This document shows, one piece after another, positions 29,910 through 38,669 of a DNA stretch of 64,000 nt. The stretch is taken from contig CAWEDK010000021.1 in assembly GCA_963807865.1 (NCBI GenBank), positions 1 through 64,000 of the forward strand, written 5' to 3'. A program made the position numbers and the translations under genes. The notes below the pieces were generated by a model, which worked only from the letters and a program-made list of their open reading frames with translations, was not told the origin of the DNA and made no database searches. The stretch comes from VAZQ01 sp963807865. GTDB lineage: Bacteria; Pseudomonadota; Alphaproteobacteria; Rhizobiales; Xanthobacteraceae. The first letter of the stretch is position 1; each line of letters begins with the position of its first letter.

Positions 29910-30003
29910 TCCGCTCGTCCCCGCGAAAGCGGGGACCCAGAGTTCCCGGTCACTGCGCCTGAGACAGTAGCCCTGGATTCCCGCTTGCGCGGGAATGACC
30001 GGA
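29910..30003. repeat. Palindromic intergenic repeat, copy 3
   Basis: A double-hairpin unit with CCGCTCGTCCCCGCGAAAGC at the left and TTCCCGCTTGCGCGGGAATG at the right. It lies between receptor copies 1 and 2 and runs into the probable translation-start region of copy 2. Confidence 0.7.
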
Positions 30004-30998
30004 GGAGAGGTGGAGCGCGATCTGACTATCTCCGGGCTCGCCTATCGCGGCTGTCGGCCATTGCCGCCTTCCTGCTGGCGTTCGGCACAGCGGCCGCGGC
30101 GCAGGACTATCCGACCAAGCCGGTCCGCGTCATCGTTCCATTCCCGCCGGCGGCCCTCAACGACATGGTCGGCCGCGCCATCGCGACGTCGCTGAGCGAA
30201 CGGCTCGGCAAGCAGTTCATCGTCGAAAACCGCAGCGGAGCGGGCGGCACGATCGGCAGCGAACTTGTGGCGAACGCACCGAAGGATGGCTACACCTTGC
30301 TGATCGTATCGCTCGCGGGCGCGGTCAATCGCTGGCTCTACCCGTTGTCGTTTGATCCGGTGACGTCCTTTGCGCCGATCGCCAGCCTCGTCACCACCCC
30401 GGCGGTCGTTGCGGTCAATCCCGATCTGCCCGCAAAGTCGATCAAGGAGCTCGTCGCGCTCGCGAAGGCGAAACCGGGTGGAGTGCAGTATGCGTCGTCC
30501 GGCGTTGGAACCTTCCTGCATCTGGCGGGCGAGCTGTTCAAGATTTCGGCCGGCGTCGATCTCCTGCATGTCCCGTTCAAGGGCGCAGGGCCGGCGATGA
30601 TCGATGTCATCGGCGGCCACACCCAGGTGGTGTTCGCCTCGATTGCCTCGACCACACCGTATCTTCGATCCGGAAAGCTCCGGGCGCTCGGCGTTGCCGC
30701 CTCCTCGCGCGATCCAGCGCTCCCCGATATTCCAACGGTCGCGGAGGCCGGCGTCTCCGGCTACGAGGCCGCCAACTGGATCGGCATCGTGGCGCCGGCT
30801 GGCACGCCCGCGGCGATCGTCACGAAGCTGCACACGGAAATTTCGGCAGTGCTCGATGCGCCCGAACTGCAGAAGCAGTTCGCGGCCGCGGGCGCGGTGC
30901 CGTTGCGGATGACACCGGCGGAGTTCGGCGCTCACATGGCGGCCGAAACCGAAAAGTGGGGTCGCGTCGTCAAAGAGGGCAAGATCACCGCGCAGTGA
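29985..30998 (+). CDS. Tripartite tricarboxylate transporter receptor (Bug/TctC), copy 2, divergent
   Basis: The mature part is intact (QDYPTKPVRVIVPFPP... to VVKEGKITAQ) with a signal-peptide-like AIAAFLLAFGTAAAAQ. The frame has no ATG or GTG near the expected N terminus: TTG 29985 lies inside the repeat, and the ATG 29995 and GTG 30010 are out of frame. Either TTG/CTG is used or an indel hides the start, so the start given is provisional. The ligand loop reads PFPPAALND instead of PFPPGGxND, replacing both glycines that cradle the ligand carboxylate in Bug proteins. A changed ligand or loss of binding is possible. Confidence 0.75.
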   Translation: MRGNDRRRGGARSDYLRARLSRLSAIAAFLLAFGTAAAAQDYPTKPVRVIVPFPPAALNDMVGRAIATSLSERLGKQFIVENRSGAGGTIGSELVANAPKDGYTLLIVSLAGAVNRWLYPLSFDPVTSFAPIASLVTTPAVVAVNPDLPAKSIKELVALAKAKPGGVQYASSGVGTFLHLAGELFKISAGVDLLHVPFKGAGPAMIDVIGGHTQVVFASIASTTPYLRSGKLRALGVAASSRDPALPDIPTVAEAGVSGYEAANWIGIVAPAGTPAAIVTKLHTEISAVLDAPELQKQFAAAGAVPLRMTPAEFGAHMAAETEKWGRVVKEGKITAQ

Positions 30999-31027
30999 CG
31001 GCAACCGCCCTCCGAAAGAGAATCGTA

Positions 31028-31996
31028 ATGAGAAGCATTCACGCACGGCTGCTCGCGTCCGCCATGCTCGCGCTGGTGACGGCGACGGCGGCCGTGGCGC
31101 AAGAGTACCCGACCAAGCCGGTTCGCATCGTCGTGCCGTTCCCACCCGGCGGCATCAACGACACGGTCGGACGTCTGGTCGCGACGCAGTTGAGCGCACG
31201 GCTCGGCAAACAGTTCATCGTCGAGAACCGCGGCGGCGCGGGCGGCGTGGTCGGCAGCGAATTCGTCGCCAACGCACCGAAGGACGGCTACACGCTGCTC
31301 ATCGTCTCGCTGGCGCACGCGGTCAATCCCTGGCTCTACAAACTGCCGTACGATCCGATCAAATCGTTCACGCCGATCGGCGCGATCATGGGCGCGCCGA
31401 ACGTCGTGGTCGTTCATCCCTCGCTGCCCGTGCACTCCGTGAAGGACCTCGTCGCTCTCGCCAAGCAGAAGCCCGGTTCGCTGCAATATGCCTCGGCCGG
31501 CATCGGCAGCTTTTTGCATCTGGGGGGCGAACTGTTCAAGCTCGCCGCCGGCGTCGACCTGCTGCACGTGCCGTTCAAGGGCGCCGGCCCCGCGATGGTT
31601 GACCTCATTGGCGGCCACACCACCGTGGCGTTCGTCTCGACCGTCACGGCGCCACCGCACATCCGCTCCGGCAAGCTGCGCGGGCTCGGCGTCGGCGCCG
31701 CCAGCCGCAACGCCGCGCTGCCGGACCTGCCGACCGTGGCGGAAGCCGGCGTGCCCGGCTACGAGGTCGCCAACTGGATCGGCCTGGTCGGACCGGCCGG
31801 CATGCCGCCCGCCATCGTCGAGAAACTGAACCGCGAGATCGCCGCGATCCAGGACATGCCCGAAATCCAGAAGCAGTTCGCAGCCGAAGGCGCGCAGACC
31901 ATCCGGACAAGCCCGCCGGAATTCACGGCGTTCATCGACACCGAGATCAAGAAGTGGCAGCGGGTCGTGCAGGAAGGCAACATCAAGGCGGAGTGA
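31028..31996 (+). CDS. Tripartite tricarboxylate transporter receptor (Bug/TctC), copy 3
   Basis: About 322 residues. Signal peptide LLASAMLALVTATAAVAQ, ligand loop PFPPGGINDTVGRLVATQLS, and blocks GSFLHLGGELFKLAAGVDLL and HVPFKGAGPAMVDLIGGH. Intact from ATG 31028. It ends 32 bp before tctB, so it is the receptor most tightly linked to the TctAB membrane components. Confidence 0.92.
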   Translation: MRSIHARLLASAMLALVTATAAVAQEYPTKPVRIVVPFPPGGINDTVGRLVATQLSARLGKQFIVENRGGAGGVVGSEFVANAPKDGYTLLIVSLAHAVNPWLYKLPYDPIKSFTPIGAIMGAPNVVVVHPSLPVHSVKDLVALAKQKPGSLQYASAGIGSFLHLGGELFKLAAGVDLLHVPFKGAGPAMVDLIGGHTTVAFVSTVTAPPHIRSGKLRGLGVGAASRNAALPDLPTVAEAGVPGYEVANWIGLVGPAGMPPAIVEKLNREIAAIQDMPEIQKQFAAEGAQTIRTSPPEFTAFIDTEIKKWQRVVQEGNIKAE

Positions 31997-32028
31997 CGCC
32001 GCGTCCCAACCTTCGGAAGCCTGCCAAT

Positions 32029-32481
32029 ATGATTCTCGACATCCTCAAGCGACGCGACATCTGGGCCGGCCTGATGCTGATCGGCATCGGGACCGCCGCC
32101 ATGCTGATTGCGCGCAACTATCCGTTCGGCACCGCTTTGCGGATGGGCCCGGGCTATTTCCCGACCCTGCTCGGCGGGCTTCTGATCATCTTCGGGCTGT
32201 TCATCCTGGCGACCGGCCTGCGCGACGGCGAGCGGATCGGCGGCTCGTGGTCGCTGCGCGGCTTGATCGTCGTGCCGCTGTCGCTCATCCTGTTCGGCGT
32301 GCTGATGACCCACGCCGGATTCATCCCGGCCATGATGGTGCTGATCATCGGCTCGGCGACCGCCGGCACCGAGTTCAGGTTCGTGGAGATCCTGCTGTTT
32401 GCGATTGCGCTGACCGCGGTGGCGGTGGCGGTGTTCGTTTATGCGCTGGGACTGCCCTACCCTTTGCTGATCGGCTTCTGA
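32029..32481 (+). CDS. tctB: Tripartite tricarboxylate transporter small membrane subunit TctB
   Basis: 150 residues with four hydrophobic segments, including LMLIGIGTAAMLIARNY near the N terminus and the conserved RMGPGYFPTLLGGLLIIFGL block of the family. TctB pairs with TctA to form the Na-driven or proton-driven carboxylate importer in the inner membrane. It ends 7 bp before tctA. Confidence 0.9.
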   Translation: MILDILKRRDIWAGLMLIGIGTAAMLIARNYPFGTALRMGPGYFPTLLGGLLIIFGLFILATGLRDGERIGGSWSLRGLIVVPLSLILFGVLMTHAGFIPAMMVLIIGSATAGTEFRFVEILLFAIALTAVAVAVFVYALGLPYPLLIGF

Positions 32482-32488
32482 CGCCGTC

Positions 32489-33988
32489 ATGGACCTTTTT
32501 GACAATCTGATCTTCGGCTTCAGCGTCGCGCTCACGTGGCAGAACCTGGCCTATTGCCTGATCGGTGTGACCGTCGGCACGTTGATCGGAGTGCTGCCCG
32601 GCATCGGCCCGCTCGGCACGATCGCTATTCTGTTGCCGATCACCTACGGCGTCTCCCCGGTCGGAGCGCTGATCATGCTCGCCGGTATTTATTACGGCGC
32701 GCAATACGGCGGCTCGACCACCGCCATCCTGGTCAATCTGCCGGGCGAAACATCGGCCGTTATTACCTGCATCGACGGCTACCAGATGGCCCGGCAAGGC
32801 CGCGCGGGCCCGGCGCTGGCGATCGCCGCCATCGCGTCGTTCTTCGCCGGAACCGTGGGGACGTTGCTGATCGCGCTGTTCGGCCCACCGCTCGCCGAAG
32901 TCGCGCTCAAATTCGGATCGCCGGAGTATTTCTCGCTGATGCTGATGGGCCTGGTCGCCGCCGCCGTGCTCGCCCAAGGCGACATCCTCAAGTCACTCGC
33001 GATGGTCGCGGTCGGCCTGCTCCTCGGTAGCGTGGGCTCCGACGTCAACACCGGCGTGCAGCGCTTCAGTTTCGGCTTTCCCGAACTGTCCGACGGGATC
33101 GGATTTATCGTGGTGGCGGTCGGCGTCTTCGCCATTGGCGAAATCATCGGCAACCTGGGCGGCCCCGGCGGCGCGCGCAGCGTCTTCACCGCCAAGGTGT
33201 CGAACCTGTTTCCGTCCAGGGACGACCTCAAGCGCTCGATCGGCCCGATCCTGCGGGGCACCGGCATCGGCTCGTTCTTCGGCGTGCTGCCCGGAACCGG
33301 GCCGGCCATCGCCTCGTTCGCGTCCTACATGCTCGAAAAGCGGCTCGCCGCCGACCCGGACCGCTTCGGCAAGGGCGCCATCGAGGGCGTGGCTGCGCCC
33401 GAAGCCGCCAACAACGCCGACGCCCAGTGCAAGTTCATTCCGATGCTCACGCTCGGCCTGCCGGCGAGCGGCGTGATGGCGCTGATGCTCGGCGCGCTCA
33501 CCATTCAGGGCATTCAGCCTGGGCCGGAGGTCATGACGCAGCGGCCGGATCTGTTCTGGGGACTGATCGCCAGCATGTGGATCGGCAATCTGATGCTGGT
33601 GGTGCTCAACCTGCCGATGATCGGCTTGTGGGTGAAGCTCCTGCAGGTGCCTTACCGCCTGTTGTTTCCTGCCATCATGGCGTTCTCGGCGATCGGCATC
33701 TACAGCGTGAACAACTCGTCGTTTGAAATCTATCTTACCGCGCTGTTTGGAATTTTCGGCTTCATCTGCATGAAGCTCGGCTTCCCGCTTGCGCCGATGC
33801 TGCTGGGTTACGTGCTCGGCCCGATGATGGAGGAGAATCTGCGGCGGTCCATGCTGCAGGCGGGCGGCGATCCAACCGTATTCGTGACGCGCCCACTGAG
33901 CCTTGTGTTCATCATCGCGACCGTACTGATCCTGCTGATGATGGTCGTACCGGCCATACGCCGGCGGCGCGACGCAATTGCCGATTAG
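32489..33988 (+). CDS. tctA: Tripartite tricarboxylate transporter large permease TctA
   Basis: 499 residues with about 11-12 membrane segments. Diagnostic blocks are VGTLIGVLPGIGPLGTIAILLP, YYGAQYGGSTTAILVNLPGE and the second repeat with FFGVLPGTGPAIASFASYMLEKR and EAANNADAQCKFIPMLTLGLPASGVMAL. Intact. With tctB and the three upstream receptors it makes one complete importer, with extra receptors possibly sharing it. Confidence 0.95.
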   Translation: MDLFDNLIFGFSVALTWQNLAYCLIGVTVGTLIGVLPGIGPLGTIAILLPITYGVSPVGALIMLAGIYYGAQYGGSTTAILVNLPGETSAVITCIDGYQMARQGRAGPALAIAAIASFFAGTVGTLLIALFGPPLAEVALKFGSPEYFSLMLMGLVAAAVLAQGDILKSLAMVAVGLLLGSVGSDVNTGVQRFSFGFPELSDGIGFIVVAVGVFAIGEIIGNLGGPGGARSVFTAKVSNLFPSRDDLKRSIGPILRGTGIGSFFGVLPGTGPAIASFASYMLEKRLAADPDRFGKGAIEGVAAPEAANNADAQCKFIPMLTLGLPASGVMALMLGALTIQGIQPGPEVMTQRPDLFWGLIASMWIGNLMLVVLNLPMIGLWVKLLQVPYRLLFPAIMAFSAIGIYSVNNSSFEIYLTALFGIFGFICMKLGFPLAPMLLGYVLGPMMEENLRRSMLQAGGDPTVFVTRPLSLVFIIATVLILLMMVVPAIRRRRDAIAD

Positions 33989-34103
33989 TGGCGACGCTGC
34001 ACTGCAACGCGACGCACTACCGTACGTTCGCAAATGCGGCAGTTCGCCCACCGTGCCACGGGAACTCAACTCCGGCAGGACAAGTTACAACAATGCAATT
34101 AGG

Positions 34104-34145
34104 ACGAAGCTTGTTGCGACGAAGCTTGTTGCAATGAAGCTTGGC
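34104..34145. repeat. 15-bp tandem repeat (2.8 copies)
   Basis: ACGAAGCTTGTTGCG at 34104, ACGAAGCTTGTTGCA at 34119 and a partial ATGAAGCTTGGC at 34134. It lies in the 221-bp gap between tctA and the Gly/Tyr-rich protein, about 65 bp before the latter's start, where it could influence its promoter. Confidence 0.8.
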
Positions 34146-34209
34146 GGTTGTGGCCGCGGCGGCGAAAATCCGCTAGCCTTGCGGCGGGCGACAGTACGGA
34201 GGAGTACCC

Positions 34210-34560
34210 ATGAGGCATCAAACAATCACCGTCTTGACCGCGGGCACTGTTCTCTCAGCGGCGACACTGTTTGCACAGCCGGCGGCAGCAGTGCCGGTGA
34301 GCAATCTTGCACCCGCGGCCGACGAGCTTTCGATCACACAGAACGTCGCCTGGGCGTGCGGGCCGTTCCGGTGCTGGTGGACTCCGGGTTATTATTACGC
34401 GCCACGAGTCTACTACCGGCCGGCTTATGCCTACGGCTACGGTTATCCAGCTTATGGCTACGGCTACGGCTATCCGTCTTACAGCTATCGTGTGGTCCGT
34501 CCGGGCTGGGGCTACGGCTATGGCGTCCGGCGCGCCTATTGGGGCGGCCGCCGTTGGTAA
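34210..34560 (+). CDS. Gly/Tyr-rich secreted protein
   Basis: 116 residues. Signal peptide VLTAGTVLSAATLFAQPAAA is followed by NVAWACGPFRCWWTPGYYY, and then a repetitive Tyr/Gly tail (YAYGYGYPAYGYGYGYPSY). Short secreted proteins of this composition with a CGxxRCWW pair of cysteines are frequent in Bradyrhizobium relatives; their role (surface or envelope stress) is unproven. ACGGAGGAG upstream is a strong ribosome-binding site. Intact. Confidence 0.75.
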   Translation: MRHQTITVLTAGTVLSAATLFAQPAAAVPVSNLAPAADELSITQNVAWACGPFRCWWTPGYYYAPRVYYRPAYAYGYGYPAYGYGYGYPSYSYRVVRPGWGYGYGVRRAYWGGRRW

Positions 34561-34606
34561 CAGACCGCGCTCTTCCGGTCTTTCGATCGTGGGCCTGACG
34601 ATGCCG

Positions 34607-34641
34607 GATGCCTCTCGCTCCGAACGGGCGCGAGCGGCATC
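34607..34641 (+). terminator. Candidate terminator hairpin
   Basis: GATGCC-T-CTCGC (34607-34618) pairs with GCGAG-C-GGCATC (34630-34641): an 11-bp stem with one internal mismatch and an 11-nt loop, 47 bp after the Gly/Tyr-rich gene and facing the end of the MFS gene. There is no clear T-run, so Rho-independent action is uncertain. Confidence 0.4.
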
Positions 34642-34703
34642 TGCAGCGTAACGGGCATTCGGCTCCGGCGAGACTGCACGCCGGGCCGCCTCTTTCTTCG
34701 GAC

Positions 34704-35900
34704 TTACTCCTGCGTTGAATTCCGATGTCGCAAGTTCAGCGCCGCTAGCACCAATGCGACCGATCCCAGAACGGCGATGAACGCGGCCAGTGGCAGCGCG
34801 CTGCCGCCGAGCGAATGCCCGACCGCAATCCCGATCGCTGACGCCACGACCTGCTGCACAAAGCCAAGCACCGAGGAAGCCGCACCTGCTCGCTGCGGAA
34901 ACGGCGTCAGAGCGCCCGCGATCGACTGCGGGAACGAAAGTCCCAATCCGACGAGATAGAGGGCGAACGGCAGCGCGATCCAGAGCGGCGACCGCAGCCC
35001 CGCGGCGACCGCGAGCAGCATGATCAGTCCGCCGGCCGCGAGTGCGACGCCGCCCCACATGATGGTCACGTCGATTCCGAGACGGCCGACCAGCTTGGCC
35101 GCAATCAGCGTGCCGCAGAGGAATCCGAGCGTGGTGGCGGCGAAGGTCAGGCCGAACTCCAGCGCGGACTGCCCATAGAGTTCCTGCAGGACGAATGACG
35201 ATCCTGAAATCCAGGCGAACAATCCGCCATAGCCCGCCGACAGGATCGCCAGGTACGAGAGGAAGCCGCGATGCCGCAGGAACTCGCCGAAGCCGCGCAG
35301 GACCGACGAGAACGACATCACCCCGGTCTTCGGCTGGTCCAGGGTCTCGGGCAGCTTCAGCGAAATCACCACGAGCGCGCCGAAGCCGAACACCGCCATC
35401 AGGTAGAAGTTGGCCTGCCACCCGAACAATATTTGAAGGAGCCCGCCCAACGACGGCGCAACCGCGGGCGCCAGTGCCATGATCGCTCCCATCCGAGACA
35501 TTTCGCGGCCGGCACGCGCGCCGGCGTAGAGGTCACGCACGATCGCGCGCGCGAGCACCGGAGCGGCCGCCACGCCCACCGCCTGCACGCCGCGCAGAAA
35601 GGTCAGCATCTCGATCGACACGGTGAGCGCACAACCGATGCTGGCCGCGACGTAGATCGCCAGCGCCGTCTGCAGCACGGGCCTGCGTCCGATATGATCG
35701 GAGAGCGGCCCGTAGATGATCTGACCGACCGCAAAGCAGAGCAAAAATCCGGACAGCGTGAGTTGCACCTGCGGAACGGACGCGTCGAGCGCCCGGCCGA
35801 TATCCGGCAGCGACGGCAGGTACATGTCGACCGATATCGGTCCGACCGCCGTCAGCATGGCCAGCAAGGCGGTCAGCGCGAGGGTGTCGCGACGCAGCAT
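34704..35900 (-). CDS. Bcr/CflA-type MFS drug efflux transporter
   Basis: 398 residues with twelve membrane segments. The N-terminal MLTAVGPISVDMYLPSLPDIGRAL (motif D2-like start of the DHA1 family), motif A GPLSDHIGRRPVL between spans 2 and 3, and FLRGVQAVGVAAAPVLARAIVRDLY (motif C region) are typical of Bcr/CflA. It exports small hydrophobic drugs or metabolites by proton antiport; the substrate is unknown. Intact, divergent from nothing adjacent: the next leftward gene lies 95 bp upstream. Confidence 0.9.
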   Translation of the reverse strand: MLRRDTLALTALLAMLTAVGPISVDMYLPSLPDIGRALDASVPQVQLTLSGFLLCFAVGQIIYGPLSDHIGRRPVLQTALAIYVAASIGCALTVSIEMLTFLRGVQAVGVAAAPVLARAIVRDLYAGARAGREMSRMGAIMALAPAVAPSLGGLLQILFGWQANFYLMAVFGFGALVVISLKLPETLDQPKTGVMSFSSVLRGFGEFLRHRGFLSYLAILSAGYGGLFAWISGSSFVLQELYGQSALEFGLTFAATTLGFLCGTLIAAKLVGRLGIDVTIMWGGVALAAGGLIMLLAVAAGLRSPLWIALPFALYLVGLGLSFPQSIAGALTPFPQRAGAASSVLGFVQQVVASAIGIAVGHSLGGSALPLAAFIAVLGSVALVLAALNLRHRNSTQE

Positions 35901-35995
35901 GCTGCGTTGTTAAGTCATCCGCGGGATTAATCCTACGGGCGGCGCGGAATGTGGGCCGTGCGGCGCCCGGACTTGACCCTGAGAGCGCCGTCGCT

Positions 35996-36784
35996 TCAGC
36001 GGGCGTCTTCCCCGCCGTCGCCGTGAGCATCGTCCGGCACGCCGTAGCGGTGCAGATCGGTGCCATGCACCTCGAGCCAGACCTTGGCGCGTTCGAAATC
36101 GGGGTAGATGCGCTCGACCAGCCGCCAGAACCGTGGCGAATGGTTGAGTTCGACGAGGTGGGCGACTTCGTGCGCGGCCAGATAGTCCAGCACATACGGC
36201 GGCGCGAGGATCAGCCGCCAGGAAAACGACAAGACCCCGGTGTTGGAGCACGAACCCCAGCGGCTCGACTGGTCCCGAATGGAGATTCGCTTGATTGCAA
36301 CCCCGAGCGCCTCGGCATAGCGCCGCGCCGCGGCCTCGAGCTCACGCGCCGCGCTTCGTCGCAGGTAATCGCCGATCCGGCGGTTGATGTGCGGAGCCTC
36401 TCCGGCGACGCACAAGAGGCCGTTGCCCTCATCGTCCGCGGCCGTCCACACCGTGCCGCGGACACCACGGCGATGGACGATGCGATGCAGTTCGCCGCGC
36501 AGCGGAACCTCGGTGCCGTGCACAAAGGGCGCGGCCTGAGGCAGGCGCTTGAGACGGGCCGCAATCCAGGCGCCATGCTTTTGCGCAAAGTCGCGCGCTT
36601 CGCGCACTGTGCCCCGCGGCGGCAGGGTCAGGACGACCTCGCGCGAAGCGGCGTCGATGCGCAGCGTATAACGCCGCGCCTGGCGATGCCGGCGCAGGCG
36701 CACCGGATAGATCGACCGGTCGAACAGAACCTGAATCGACGACGGCTCGCTCGGACGGCGATAGAGCAACGCGCGCAGCGCCAT
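35996..36784 (-). CDS. YgjP-like (SprT-superfamily, DUF45) zinc metalloprotease
   Basis: About 262 residues. The catalytic block is VLDYLAAHEVAHLVELNHSPRFWRLV, i.e. HExxH followed by a distal His in NHSPRFW, preceded by RISIRDQSSRWGSCS, the RWGSC block diagnostic of the M48/DUF45 branch. N-terminal RRYTLRIDAASREVVLTLP is the family beta region. ATG 36784 (MALRALLYRR) is the likely start; an upstream ATG at 36856 would add 24 residues. Cytoplasmic; the physiological substrate of the family is not known. Confidence 0.85.
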   Translation of the reverse strand: MALRALLYRRPSEPSSIQVLFDRSIYPVRLRRHRQARRYTLRIDAASREVVLTLPPRGTVREARDFAQKHGAWIAARLKRLPQAAPFVHGTEVPLRGELHRIVHRRGVRGTVWTAADDEGNGLLCVAGEAPHINRRIGDYLRRSAARELEAAARRYAEALGVAIKRISIRDQSSRWGSCSNTGVLSFSWRLILAPPYVLDYLAAHEVAHLVELNHSPRFWRLVERIYPDFERAKVWLEVHGTDLHRYGVPDDAHGDGGEDAR

Positions 36785-37124
36785 GGCGCAAAATCCACCT
36801 AAATAGCCCCGCCGAAATACTGCCATACGGGGGAGAGCCCGCATCAGGGCCGGCAAGAAATAAAGCGCTTCCCCAAGATATAGAAGCCGACACCAGGCGA
36901 GCTACTATTGGTGGGACCAATAAAGATGTGAATTAATGTTCCGAATTTGGTTCCGAAGCCCTGTGGAGAAGCCCGAATTTTCCACAGGATATTAACAATC
37001 GACCAGCATTAAAAAATCATTTGAATTCAACGGCTTGAAGTACATTTTTCGGATTCGCACAGGGGCGAATCAGCAGAAGTGCCGATGCCAGGCGCATTAA
37101 ATCATCGAAAATCGCCGGGAGGCC
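36785..37124. other. Intergenic AT-rich gap with a TGTGGA/TCCACA hairpin
   Basis: 340 bp. CCTGTGGA (36960-36967) and TCCACAGG (36981-36988) are perfect 8-bp arms, and 36985-37060 is strongly AT-rich (TATTAACAATC, CATTAAAAAATCATTTG). No gene is supported. The hairpin contains one near match to a DnaA box, but nothing else here resembles an origin. Confidence 0.45.
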
Positions 37125-38562
37125 CTATCGAGGCGCCAGGCCGGGGGATGGTTCCTGCCCCTCATCCTGCCCGGGAGTAGGTGCGGGCAGCGCCGGAGCG
37201 GGTCTGGCCGAACCGTTCGCCTTCGCGGCTGCGCCGACGCGCCGGCTGCTCCGTGTCTGCGGGTCGAAATTGTTCGACAGAACGAAATCGGCAATGCGCG
37301 GCACGATCTCGGATCGAAATCGCGAGCCGTTGAACACGCCATAGTGGCCGACCCCGGGCTGCAGCCAGTGCGCCCTGCGGTCCGCCGGAATGTTATCGCA
37401 GAGACGATGCGCGGCCTCGGTCTGACCGACGCCGGAGATGTCGTCGTGTTCGCCTTCGACGGTGAGCAGTGCGACGCGCCGGATCTTGGACGGATCGACC
37501 TTGCGGTCCCGATGGGTCATTTCGCCCTTCGGCAAGGCGTGTCGAATGAACACGGTCTCGACGGTCTGCAGATAGAATTCCGCGGCGAGATCCATGACGG
37601 CGAGATATTCGTCGTAGAATTCCCGATGTTTCTGCGCCGAGTCGCCGTCGCCGCTCACGAGATGCTGAAACAGATTGCGATGGGCTTCGATGTGCCGGTC
37701 GATATTCATGCTCATGAAGCCGTGGAGCTGCAGGAAGCCCGGATACACGTCGCGCATGAAACCCGGATTCGGGAACGGCACCTTGGTGATGACGTTGCGG
37801 CGGAACCAATCGAGACCGCGCTGCTCGGCAACCCGGTTGACCACGGTCGGATTGACCCTGGTATCGATCGGGCCGCCCATCAGCACCATCGACCGCGGAA
37901 CGTAGGGATCGTCGTCCGCCTCCATCACGGCGACGGCGGCGAGCACCGGCACCGACGGCTGGCATACGGCCAGCACATGGACGTCGCCGCGCAGCAGATG
38001 CAGCATCGAGATCAGGTAGTCGATGTAGTCGTCGAGATCGAACGGCCCTTCCGTCAGCGGCACCATGCGGGCATCGATCCACTCGGTGATGTACACGTCG
38101 TGATTGGGCAGGAAGCCTTCGACGGTGCCGCGCAGCAGCGTCGGATAGTGGCCCGACATCGGCGCGACGATCAGGAGCCGCGGCTGCGGCCGGCGCGGCG
38201 GGTGTTCGAAGGTCCGCTCGAAATGCAGCAGGCGGCAGAACGGACGCTCCCACACCGTCGAGACGTGAACCGGCACCTGCTGGCCGCCGACCGTCGTCGA
38301 ACTCGATACCCCACTCCGGCTTGCCGTAGCGCCGGGTCGAGCGCTCGAACAGTTCGAAGCTCGCCGCCATCGTCTTGCCGAACGACGTATAGGACAGCGG
38401 ATTTGCCGGGTTCTTGAAGAACAATTGCGCAGCGTCGGCGAAGGCCCGCGACGGATTGAGCGCCGCGTGGCTCATTTCGTAAACCCAGTACGCAGGCGCC
38501 GCGTACATCGGGCCACGGGCATCGGCTGCGGCCGGTGCGCCGCCAAATTCACCTATCGCCAT
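37125..38562 (-). CDS. phaZ: Intracellular polyhydroxyalkanoate depolymerase
   Basis: Mobilises intracellular PHB. About 478 codons with one frame break near 38286 (after EFDDGRR), an apparent extra C. Features are PAYWVYEMSHAALNPSRAFAD at the N terminus, MSGHYPTLLRGTVEGFLPNHDVYITEW, the nucleophile box VLAVCQPSVPVLA (Cys, as in Ralstonia-type PhaZ), the Asp block TVEGEHDDISGVGQT and the His block QPGVGHYGVFNGSRF. An Ala/Pro-rich C-terminal tail of about 45 residues follows. Either side of the break is well conserved, so the gene is probably functional. Confidence 0.9.
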
Positions 38563-38637
38563 TGTCCCGGCCTTCTACAGTCTTGCTGCACTGCAACATA
38601 GTGTCGTCATTCCGTCACGGTGAGTCAACCGCTTAAC

Positions 38638-38669
38638 CCTGAAATTTCGGCAATTGCCGAAAAATCAGG
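38638..38669 (-). terminator. Dyad directly after the ABC-2 permease stop
   Basis: CCTGA...TCAGG arms with the perfect 18-bp centre TTTCGGCAATTGCCGAAA form a 16-bp near-perfect dyad that abuts the permease stop codon (38670-38672). On the transcribed strand the stem is flanked by T-rich sequence, which suits a terminator. It also lies 76 bp upstream of phaZ and could serve as an operator instead. Confidence 0.5.

Noticed and set aside
28539..30998. An 819-codon open frame spanning the end of the HpcH aldolase, receptor copy 1 and receptor copy 2
   Set aside because: Only the last ~310 codons make a recognisable protein (receptor copy 2). The rest is an out-of-frame reading of two well-supported genes, held open by high GC content.
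32993..34069. A 358-codon leftward open frame opposite tctA, rich in His/Arg/Gln
   Set aside because: Antisense shadow of tctA. Its composition is typical of reversed membrane-protein codons and it has no start context.
36857..37124. A chromosomal replication origin
   Set aside because: Only one near-match DnaA box pair, and no dnaA, hemE, parA or other origin-linked genes nearby.
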